Below, in pieces: positions 1 to 5,133 of a stretch of DNA of 5,133 nt. The first letter of the stretch is position 1. Each line of letters starts with the position of its first letter. The notes beneath the pieces were generated by a model. The model was given only the letters and a program-made list of their open reading frames with translations. It was not told the origin of the DNA and did no database searches. Source of the DNA: Clostridia bacterium (GTDB taxonomy: Bacteria; Bacillota_A; Clostridia; Oscillospirales; Acutalibacteraceae); assembly GCA_017390825.1 (NCBI GenBank), contig JAFPAK010000336.1, positions 1 to 5,133 on the forward strand, written 5' to 3'. Made by a program: the position numbers and the translations under genes.

Positions 1-912
1 AATATGCTTTGCCGCTCTTTCATTATTTTCGACTACAAAAACTCTGCGCTCACCAAAGCCCAATTCCTTTGCTATTTCTTTTGCATTAAGTCCTGCAGCA
101 AAGCCTATTTTGACCTTGTAAAGATCAAGAATGCAGCTGCTGATAACACCGAATATCTCCGTATATTCCATTCTACTGTCAATAAGCTCATTGAGAATCT
201 TAAGTGCATTCGAAGTGTTGGTATTCATTATTGCATTTGAAAGCGCATATTTATTGTTTTCGGGAGTTCTGTGACAAACGGTATCAATATCCTCTTTGGT
301 AATAAAACCGCTTGTAACATAAGCGCAAAGCTTGTCTGCCTCGCAACGAATAGTCATCAGGTCTCCGCCTGTGAAATCAGCCAGATATTTTGCGGTGTAG
401 CTATCTATACTTACGCTTTTACGTTTACAATACGCAGTTATATATTTTTTAAGCTCGGCAGGAGATTTTTTTGTAAATGCCAATATCTCACCGTATTTTT
501 CGATAAGCTTTATAAAGCTGTTCCACTTTGCAGGCGGCTTGTTTACATCAAAATTGGCAGTCTGCTGCATAAAGACAAGAACAGTAGTTTCGGGAATATC
601 CGAGAGTATATTTTTCAACGCTTCTGCATCTGACTCCTTTCGTTCTGATGCATCATAGTCAACTACAAGCACACAGCGTGTATCTGCCATCACCGGCATT
701 TGATATACTTCATCCTGAAGCTGCTGCATAGTGAGCGTTTTTCCGTCACACTTAATGAAATTAAAATCAGGAATAACTTGACCTGCCGTATCGCAGATAC
801 GCTTGCAATATACCTGCTTTAAGTAGCTTTCATCGCCACATATAAGATAAACCTTTGAAAACTGTTTCTGCTTTATCTTTTCATTAAGCTCGGCTTCATT
901 TACCGGTTGCAT
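1..912 (-). CDS. holA: DNA polymerase III subunit delta (clamp-loader subunit), partial at C-terminus
   Basis: This frame stays open from an ATG at 912-910 to the left edge, giving 304 residues with no stop, so the C-terminus is outside the window. Family members are usually about 330-345 residues, so only a few dozen are missing. Delta is the clamp-loader 'wrench' that binds the beta sliding clamp and opens it for loading onto primed DNA. Visible hallmarks are the N-terminal strand and loop VYLICGDESYL (residues 21-31), which matches the degenerate P-loop region GEExYL of delta proteins; MPVMADTRCVLVV (72-84), equivalent to the clamp-contacting segment; and FTGGDLMTIRCEADKLCAYV (157-176), matching the 'GDLxxLxNELEKLxLY' motif. 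No Walker A lysine is seen, as expected for delta. The start is set by AGGAGG eight bases upstream. It follows comEC by four bases, so co-transcription and translational coupling are likely. The family call is confident from motifs; the exact C-terminus cannot be given. Confidence 0.93.
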   Translation of the reverse strand, partial: MQPVNEAELNEKIKQKQFSKVYLICGDESYLKQVYCKRICDTAGQVIPDFNFIKCDGKTLTMQQLQDEVYQMPVMADTRCVLVVDYDASERKESDAEALKNILSDIPETTVLVFMQQTANFDVNKPPAKWNSFIKLIEKYGEILAFTKKSPAELKKYITAYCKRKSVSIDSYTAKYLADFTGGDLMTIRCEADKLCAYVTSGFITKEDIDTVCHRTPENNKYALSNAIMNTNTSNALKILNELIDSRMEYTEIFGVISSCILDLYKVKIGFAAGLNAKEIAKELGFGERRVFVVENNERAAKHI

Positions 913-916
913 TCTT

Positions 917-3043
917 TCACCCTCCTAATATATATACTTTTTCATTATGTATCTTAACAGTGATATCCCCGCTTTCGGCGGTAGAGTATATGTTATACGA
1001 ATTATAATCATGTTCAGGTTCATCGTTGGTACAAACGATTACCGCATCGGCAGATATTCTTTCGACATGCTCCGGCGGCTCGTTTGCAACTATCAGCGCA
1101 TCAACATTTAAAGTGTCGGTCGGTAGCTTAGTAATATCTATATATTTATCAACAAACAATACCTTACAGTGCTGCGCAGTAAGCATTATAGCAGATGATC
1201 TTTCCTGTACGAAAAGCAGTAACTCTGCTTTTCGGCAAGTCAATTTATCTCCATAAGAAAAAGCGGTTGCATAATACTCCTCTGCGTTATAGTGGGCAGT
1301 ATATACTTCTTTGATATTATAATCAAGAATTGCACTTTTTGCATATTTTGAATGTATTGAATAATCAGACGGTATAATTATAGTTTCTACATCGGTATAT
1401 TCATTTTTAATGCAATACTCTGCGCTGTTTCCGCCTGCACCGATAAGAGTATCCTCAACAAGACAAGCAAGTCCGTTACCGGATGGCAGTATCAAGATGT
1501 CAGTATCGTTCCTTGTAAGGTACGACAGCGTTGATGAAATAATCATTGATGTTATAACAAGAGTTGAAAACACCGAGATATATGCGTATCTTTTACGCAC
1601 GCCCTTATACCTGTGTAAAATAAGAAACACTATCACACATGCGACTGCAATAATTATTGAAACAGTTGCCGCTATTCCTTCAACATCGGCAAGTATTGCA
1701 TAGTCAGACAGAAATTCCACTATGTCAGCAAATACAGACGCTGATATTTCCGCTATTTTTGCCGCAGGTCCGAAGCCGAAAAACAGCACCGTTATTAATC
1801 CTGCACACACGCACACTGATACAAACGGTGTTACCAGCAGGTTTGCTATAGGTGATATGACTGATACACTTTTGATATATACAAGTATTACGGGCAATGT
1901 GAACAACACGGCGCTGACCGTTTGAAATAACGATGATAGTATAAATACTGCTACACGGTCAACTATCTTTAAAGGTGTTTTTATCTTTCGGCTGATATAT
2001 TCGCAAAACTGCATAGATACGGTAACCATTGCAAGTGTTGCACTCATTGAAAGTAAAAGTGCACAGTTCACAGCAGAATAAGGGTTTATCATCACAAATA
2101 TAAACGCTGATATGCCAAGTGAATTTATGGGGTCAGCCTTTCTCCCGATAATTATGCCAAACTGTGATATCACGATCATCACAGTTGCACGAACTATTGA
2201 CGGCAAAAATCCAACCGTAAGCATATAGAGCATACAAAATACAATTACTATACCTGCGCCTATTCTTTTATTCACGCCGAATACTGACAGTATCATCATA
2301 ACGAATCCGGCGATTATTGCAAGATGCATTCCCGAAGTCGCAGTAGTATGCGATAGACCGCACAGTTTAATATCATTATACAGCGAATTATCTATATTTG
2401 ATTTATCTGAAAACAGAAATGCATTTACTACCGATGCCTGCTCTTTTGGCATCGCAGAATTTATAACACCTTTACTGTAATTACGGATATTGCAAAACAG
2501 ATAGTCAGCGGAACTATCGGTATGAATAATGCTGATTGATCCGCTGTCAAACATAGCTGCCGAAAGATATATTCCGTCAGCATAATCAAATCCCTGAGAA
2601 GCATAATCGCTCTCAAGTTCTGCAATGCCTTGAATGATATCTCCAACTTCTGCTTCAAGTATATCATTAGTATATACTATCAGCTTTAGTTTTTCAAGTG
2701 CGCTATTCTCGATTTGAACAGTTTCCACAGTATATGAATATCCACTCTGCGTTTTAGTGGGATAGTCAACAATAGTTGCACAGATATAGCGTTCTTGTCC
2801 GTCAAGAGACTTTATCTTTTCAACGTCATTTATCTTGTATGCGGTATAAGTGCAGCAAATGGTAACGCATAATGCTACGCATATAATTGATTTGTATTTT
2901 CTTGTTGACCTGAATATCAGAAGAAGTAAAAACGCAATAAATGCTACAGCAGCGATCATCATCGCAAATTTTACACCGACAACAATGCTTATCATTGCCG
3001 CAAAAAGAAAAGAAAGCCCAACAACAGACATTGCTCTGTTCAT
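917..3043 (-). CDS. comEC: ComEC/Rec2-family DNA uptake channel with degenerate metallo-beta-lactamase-like domain
   Basis: A 708-residue polytopic membrane protein. ComEC carries single-stranded DNA across the cytoplasmic membrane during natural transformation. Residues 7-68 hold hydrophobic membrane segments, and about 80-190 form a soluble, strand-rich region like the ComEC N-terminal (DUF4131/OB-like) domain. Residues about 200-425 are the Competence domain, with GLSHTTATSGMHLAIIAG (229-246) matching the family signature 'GLSHLLAISGLHVGIIAG', PSIVRATVM (281-289), RKADPINSLG (301-310) and the LPVILVYIKSVSVISPIANL stretch (383-402). Further membrane segments lie at about 459-476 and 487-508. 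Residues 512-708 resemble the C-terminal MBL-like domain in layout, but the usual DVGQGD, HxDxDH and HHGS motifs are not recognisable. The start is supported by GGAAGG ten bases upstream. Length is slightly below Bacillus subtilis ComEC (776). The gene lies 27 bases after clpX and 4 before holA. Its 5' end overlaps a terminator-like hairpin. The family call is firm; actual competence of the host is not shown. Confidence 0.93.
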   Translation of the reverse strand: MNRAMSVVGLSFLFAAMISIVVGVKFAMMIAAVAFIAFLLLLIFRSTRKYKSIICVALCVTICCTYTAYKINDVEKIKSLDGQERYICATIVDYPTKTQSGYSYTVETVQIENSALEKLKLIVYTNDILEAEVGDIIQGIAELESDYASQGFDYADGIYLSAAMFDSGSISIIHTDSSADYLFCNIRNYSKGVINSAMPKEQASVVNAFLFSDKSNIDNSLYNDIKLCGLSHTTATSGMHLAIIAGFVMMILSVFGVNKRIGAGIVIVFCMLYMLTVGFLPSIVRATVMIVISQFGIIIGRKADPINSLGISAFIFVMINPYSAVNCALLLSMSATLAMVTVSMQFCEYISRKIKTPLKIVDRVAVFILSSLFQTVSAVLFTLPVILVYIKSVSVISPIANLLVTPFVSVCVCAGLITVLFFGFGPAAKIAEISASVFADIVEFLSDYAILADVEGIAATVSIIIAVACVIVFLILHRYKGVRKRYAYISVFSTLVITSMIISSTLSYLTRNDTDILILPSGNGLACLVEDTLIGAGGNSAEYCIKNEYTDVETIIIPSDYSIHSKYAKSAILDYNIKEVYTAHYNAEEYYATAFSYGDKLTCRKAELLLFVQERSSAIMLTAQHCKVLFVDKYIDITKLPTDTLNVDALIVANEPPEHVERISADAVIVCTNDEPEHDYNSYNIYSTAESGDITVKIHNEKVYILGG
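920..926 (-). promoter_or_regulatory. Shine-Dalgarno of holA, embedded in the end of comEC
   Basis: The minus strand reads AGGAGGG at 926-920, a near-perfect anti-16S match. It lies seven to eight bases before the holA ATG. The same bases encode the final Gly-Gly of ComEC and abut its TGA stop (919-917), so holA initiation is physically tied to comEC termination. Confidence 0.85.
1210..1234 (-). repeat. Perfect 10-bp inverted repeat (hairpin) inside comEC
   Basis: CGAAAAGCAG and CTGCTTTTCG are exact reverse complements separated by a five-base loop. They lie within comEC codons 604-612, in the C-terminal domain. No U-tract follows on the minus strand, so this is not a standard intrinsic terminator. 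It may be a local mRNA structure or chance. Confidence 0.6.
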
Positions 3044-3051
3044 GGGCTTTC
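3001..3051 (-). terminator. Terminator/attenuator-like hairpin overlapping the comEC start
   Basis: On the mRNA strand GAAAGCCCA (3051-3043) pairs perfectly with TGGGCTTTC (3020-3012). After a 2x2 internal loop, AACAGA (3040-3035) pairs with TCTGTT (3028-3023) around a six-base loop. The 3' arm is followed directly by TTTTCTTTTTG (3011-3001). Stem plus U-rich tract is the architecture of a Rho-independent terminator. The comEC ATG lies partly in the 5' arm and partly in the internal loop, and the next in-frame ATG (codon 5) lies in the apical loop. It could end most clpX transcripts, act as an attenuator for comEC-holA, or mask the comEC start codon. The U-tract also encodes hydrophobic residues of the first membrane segment, so part of the pattern could be coding constraint. 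The structure is seen directly; the function is inferred. Confidence 0.55.
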
Positions 3052-3053
3052 AT

Positions 3054-3059
3054 CCTTCC
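3054..3059 (-). promoter_or_regulatory. Shine-Dalgarno of comEC
   Basis: GGAAGG lies on the minus strand at 3059-3054, ten bases before the ATG at 3043. The spacing is slightly long. It is two bases upstream of the hairpin that covers the start codon, so the site itself stays single-stranded while the AUG would be constrained. It is too far from codon 5 (ATG at 3031) for that to be the preferred start. Confidence 0.65.
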
Positions 3060-3070
3060 GTTATTTGATT

Positions 3071-4399
3071 TTATTCCGCTTTTTTGCGTCTTGATTGAGT
3101 TCTTTTACTTTCCAGCACAGGTGCTGTGCTGCCTATTGAAAGACGGTCGGGATTTTTGTCTATAAGCGGTTTTGCACCGTTTGTTACACATTCCTTTGTA
3201 ACGATCACCCGTTCTGCCATTTCATCACTCGGCACGCTGAACATTGCATCCTGCAATATCTTTTCGATGATAGAGCGTAAACCTCTTGCGCCGGTTTTGC
3301 GCTTTATAGTTTCTTCAGCGATAGCGGTCAGCGCATCATCCTCGAAAACAAGTTCAACTCCATCCATACGGAATAATTCTTTATACTGCTTTACTATTGC
3401 ATTTTTCGGCTCAGTTATGATCTTGACCATATCTTCAGCCGAAAGATTTTTAAGAGAGGTTATTACCGGAAGTCTGCCGACAAGTTCGGGTATAAGACCG
3501 TATTTCACAAGATCGGTATTATTGATCTTTGAAAGCAGATCGTCGGTATAATTATCACCTTTTTCGGCAAGAGTTGCGCCAAAACCAAGAGTTTTATTTG
3601 ATCCAACACGCTTTTCGATTATCTTATCAATACCGTCAAACGCACCAGCGCAGATAAAGAGGATATCTGATGTGTTTATCTGAATAAACTCCTGCTGCGG
3701 ATGCTTTCTTCCACCGGTAGGAGGTACATTTGAAACAGTACCCTCTACGATCTTCAAAAGAGCCTGCTGAACTCCCTCACCGCTGACATCACGCGTGATA
3801 GAAGTATTCTCGCTCTTTCTTGCGATCTTATCTATCTCGTCAATATAAATGATGCCTCGCTGTGCCCGTTCAACATCAAAATCAGCATTCTGAATCAATC
3901 GTAAAAGAATGTTCTCAACATCCTCACCTACATAACCCGCTTCAGTAAGCGTAGTAGCATCGGTAATTGCAAAGGGGACATCAAGCGCCTTTGCAAGTGT
4001 CTGCGCAAGTAGTGTTTTACCTACGCCGGTAGGGCCAACAAGCAGGATATTACTCTTCTGTATATCAACATTTCTATCCTGCTCGGATTTGTGCACAATG
4101 CGTTTATAGTGATTATAAACCGCAACAGAAAGCGCACGCTTTGCATCCTCCTGACCGATAACATACTCATCAAGGATAGCTTTAAGCTCGGTGGGTTTTT
4201 TAATATCAAGCGGCTCAAGCTCTTCTGCGTGCTCGGCAACGACCGTATTATCCATCTCGCCCATTATCTGACCACAAAGTCTTACACATTCATCACAGAT
4301 GAACACACCTTTAGGTCCTTTTACAAGCTGATTTATCTGATTTTCGTTTCTGCCGCAAAATGAACAGCAAACAGTATTATCATTATGATTATCGGGCAT
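3071..4399 (-). CDS. clpX: ATP-dependent Clp protease ATP-binding subunit ClpX
   Basis: A 442-residue hexameric AAA+ unfoldase that recognises tagged or specific cytoplasmic substrates, unfolds them and threads them into ClpP. The N-terminal zinc-binding domain shows C12-x2-C15 and C35-x2-C38. The AAA+ core has Walker A GPTGVGKT (122-129), pore-1 loop GYVG (155-158), Walker B IIYIDEID (183-190) and the RKH pore loop (231-233). The ClpP-docking tripeptide is LGF (271-273), with Leu where IGF is usual. The arginine-finger segment is [11 protein letters not shown] (302-312, R309), and sensor 2 is GARGLRS (370-376, R372). A basic tail ends the protein. Length is close to E. coli ClpX (424). The start is supported by GAGG seven bases upstream and by the zinc finger beginning near residue 12, as in orthologues. 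It lies 23 bases after clpP, the classic tig-clpP-clpX order. All catalytic residues look intact. Confidence 0.98.
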   Translation of the reverse strand: MPDNHNDNTVCCSFCGRNENQINQLVKGPKGVFICDECVRLCGQIMGEMDNTVVAEHAEELEPLDIKKPTELKAILDEYVIGQEDAKRALSVAVYNHYKRIVHKSEQDRNVDIQKSNILLVGPTGVGKTLLAQTLAKALDVPFAITDATTLTEAGYVGEDVENILLRLIQNADFDVERAQRGIIYIDEIDKIARKSENTSITRDVSGEGVQQALLKIVEGTVSNVPPTGGRKHPQQEFIQINTSDILFICAGAFDGIDKIIEKRVGSNKTLGFGATLAEKGDNYTDDLLSKINNTDLVKYGLIPELVGRLPVITSLKNLSAEDMVKIITEPKNAIVKQYKELFRMDGVELVFEDDALTAIAEETIKRKTGARGLRSIIEKILQDAMFSVPSDEMAERVIVTKECVTNGAKPLIDKNPDRLSIGSTAPVLESKRTQSRRKKAE

Positions 4400-4406
4400 T
4401 TAACTA

Positions 4407-4410
4407 CCTC
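4407..4410 (-). promoter_or_regulatory. Shine-Dalgarno of clpX
   Basis: GAGG at 4410-4407 on the minus strand, seven bases before the clpX ATG, in an otherwise AT-rich 23-base gap. Confidence 0.7.
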
Positions 4411-4419
4411 TTATATATA

Positions 4420-4448
4420 ATTTTATCTTTTGGACATTACCTTGTCGA
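4420..4448 (-). promoter_or_regulatory. Candidate sigma-70/sigma-A promoter for clpX over the end of clpP
   Basis: The minus strand has TCGACA (4448-4443; five of six to TTGACA), a 17-base spacer, then TAAAAT (4425-4420; five of six to TATAAT). The -10 begins on the clpP stop codon. Transcription would start near 4413, leaving a leader of only about 14 bases that still carries the clpX Shine-Dalgarno. The match and spacing are good, but the region is AT-rich and such matches occur by chance. Confidence 0.3.
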
Positions 4449-5004
4449 TAAGGCCATATGCAGCAGCCTCATCAGCTGACATAAAGTTATCACGCTCAGT
4501 GTCACGCTGAATTATCTCAAGCGGTTGACCGCTGTTTTCGCTAAGGATCTTATTGAGCTTTTCTCTTGTTTTTTCAATGTGGTTTGCAGCAATGAGGATA
4601 TCAGTTGCCTGACCCTTTGCCTGACCGAGAGGCTGATGGATCATGATCTCAGCGTTGGGAAGTGCATAACGCTTACCCTTTGCACCACTTGAAAGCAAGA
4701 ACGCACCCATTGATGCAGCCATACCCATACAAATGGTAGATACATCACACTTGATATACTGCATTGTATCATAGATAGCCAGACCTGCGGAAACAGAGCC
4801 GCCGGGACTGTTGATATAAAGGCTTATATCCTTATTCGGATCTTGACCCTCAAGAAACAACATCTGTGCAATAACGATGCTAGCGGTAGTATCGTTTACC
4901 TCATCCGACAAAACTATAATTCTGTCATTCAACAAGCGTGAGAATATATCGTAAGAACGCTCACCTCTGCTTGTCTGCTCAACAACATAAGGCACTAAAC
5001 TCAT
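4423..5004 (-). CDS. clpP: ATP-dependent Clp protease proteolytic subunit ClpP
   Basis: A 193-residue serine peptidase (family S14) that assembles into the two-ring, 14-subunit chamber degrading proteins unfolded by ClpX and other Clp ATPases in the cytoplasm. The catalytic triad is visible as Ser98 in GMAASMGAF (94-102), His123 in MIHQPLG (121-127) and Asp172 in TERDNFMS (169-176). The glycine-rich oxyanion segment is SPGGSVSAG (66-74). The N-terminal [20 protein letters not shown] block, which forms the axial gate, matches orthologues from the first residue and fixes the start. AAAGGA lies 11 bases upstream, a rather long spacing. Length equals that of typical ClpP. It sits between tig and clpX, so coordinated expression of chaperone, protease and unfoldase is expected. 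I see no CtsR-type direct repeat upstream. Confidence 0.98.
   Translation of the reverse strand: MSLVPYVVEQTSRGERSYDIFSRLLNDRIIVLSDEVNDTTASIVIAQMLFLEGQDPNKDISLYINSPGGSVSAGLAIYDTMQYIKCDVSTICMGMAASMGAFLLSSGAKGKRYALPNAEIMIHQPLGQAKGQATDILIAANHIEKTREKLNKILSENSGQPLEIIQRDTERDNFMSADEAAAYGLIDKVMSKR
4873..4896 (-). repeat. Imperfect 10-bp inverted repeat in clpP
   Basis: AACGATACTA and TAGCATCGTT pair on the mRNA strand with one A·C mismatch and a four-base loop, within clpP codons 37-44. No U-tract follows. It is possibly a local mRNA fold, and chance is a reasonable explanation. Confidence 0.4.
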
Positions 5005-5015
5005 AACTAAACCGA

Positions 5016-5021
5016 TCCTTT
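5016..5021 (-). promoter_or_regulatory. Shine-Dalgarno of clpP
   Basis: AAAGGA at 5021-5016 on the minus strand, 11 bases before the clpP ATG. The spacing is long, but this is the only purine-rich site in the 46-base tig-clpP gap, and the protein start is fixed by family alignment. Confidence 0.55.
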
Positions 5022-5050
5022 CTTAAATTATAGTAAATATAAACTATTAA

Positions 5051-5133
5051 TTATTCAGCAACTGCAAATGTTACCTTTGCATTTTCCTTAACAAAGTCAG
5101 AAGCCTTCTTTACACGAAGATCCTTAACAAGCT
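5051..5133 (-). CDS. tig: Trigger factor (ribosome-associated chaperone/prolyl isomerase), C-terminal end only
   Basis: Only the last 26 codons and the TAA stop (5053-5051) are inside the window; the gene begins beyond the right edge. The frame reads LVKDLRVKKASDFVKENAKV followed by TFAVAE. This resembles the end of the trigger-factor C-terminal chaperone domain ('DLxxxKAxDFLxENAK') found in Firmicutes. Trigger factor binds the ribosomal exit tunnel via its N-domain and shields nascent chains. The identification rests on this short tail and on the position just upstream of clpP-clpX, where tig is found in many bacteria. No terminator-like hairpin separates it from clpP, so read-through into clpP is likely. 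Confidence 0.8.
   Translation of the reverse strand, partial: LVKDLRVKKASDFVKENAKVTFAVAE

Noticed and set aside
4..633. Plus-strand open frames of 78 and 120 residues at the left edge
   Set aside because: They are antisense to holA, which has clear family motifs throughout; they have no convincing ribosome-binding site or recognisable domain.
2432..2454. 7-bp inverted repeat CGATGCC/GGCATCG in comEC
   Set aside because: Stems this short with a nine-base loop are expected by chance several times in a 5-kb window; no U-tract follows.
2826..3053. A 75-codon minus-strand frame starting at ATG 3053, just after GGAAGG
   Set aside because: It overlaps comEC in another frame, the Shine-Dalgarno directly abuts the ATG with no usable spacing, and the product is a shadow of the ComEC N-terminus.
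1026..4363. Other plus-strand open frames of 64-141 residues opposite comEC and clpX
   Set aside because: They are shadows of well-supported genes with low-complexity or composition-driven translations and no recognisable domain.
4605..4626. Two copies of TTGCCTGACC in clpP
   Set aside because: They simply encode the repeated Gly-Gln-Ala of the conserved GQAKGQA segment of ClpP.
5027..5032. Perfect TATAAT on the minus strand between tig and clpP
   Set aside because: No -35-like hexamer lies 16-18 bases upstream, there is no extended -10 TG, and a start near 5020 would put the Shine-Dalgarno at the very 5' end. The gap is AT-rich, so chance is likely.
5005..5050. Search for CtsR or HrcA operators upstream of clpP
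   Set aside because: No AGTCAAA-type heptamer repeat or CIRCE-like inverted repeat is visible in the 46-base gap; regulation further upstream of tig cannot be seen.

Overview
This window is a block of core bacterial housekeeping genes, all read from the minus strand. In transcription order, from high to low coordinates, they are: the 3' end of tig (trigger factor), clpP, clpX, a comEC/rec2-type competence channel gene, and holA (DNA polymerase III delta), which runs off the left edge. Gaps are 46, 23, 27 and 4 bases. Every start has a Gram-positive-style purine-rich Shine-Dalgarno sequence. The proteins resemble those of low-to-moderate GC Firmicutes. By eye the GC is roughly 40%, and I infer a member of class Clostridia, possibly Oscillospiraceae/Ruminococcaceae. 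I cannot name a genus from sequence alone.

Right part (about 3071-5133): tig, clpP and clpX form a proteostasis module. Trigger factor folds nascent chains at the ribosome. ClpX is a zinc-binding AAA+ unfoldase that feeds substrates into the ClpP serine protease barrel. All catalytic and nucleotide-binding motifs of ClpP and ClpX are present. A candidate promoter for clpX lies over the end of clpP.

Left part (1-3043): comEC encodes a polytopic membrane protein with an N-terminal soluble domain, a Competence channel core, and a C-terminal metallo-beta-lactamase-like domain that has lost most of its expected metal-binding residues. holA follows almost directly, with its ribosome-binding site inside the last codons of comEC.

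The most striking non-coding signal sits at the clpX/comEC boundary. It is a two-part hairpin (9 bp plus 6 bp) followed by a U-rich tract on the mRNA strand, and it overlaps the comEC start codon. It looks like an intrinsic terminator or attenuator separating constitutive clp expression from comEC-holA, or a structure that masks comEC translation initiation.

I see no mobile element, tRNA, rRNA, CRISPR array, riboswitch or obviously foreign DNA, and no novel multi-gene system. The plus strand has only shadow reading frames. No gene-free stretch exceeds about 50 bases.
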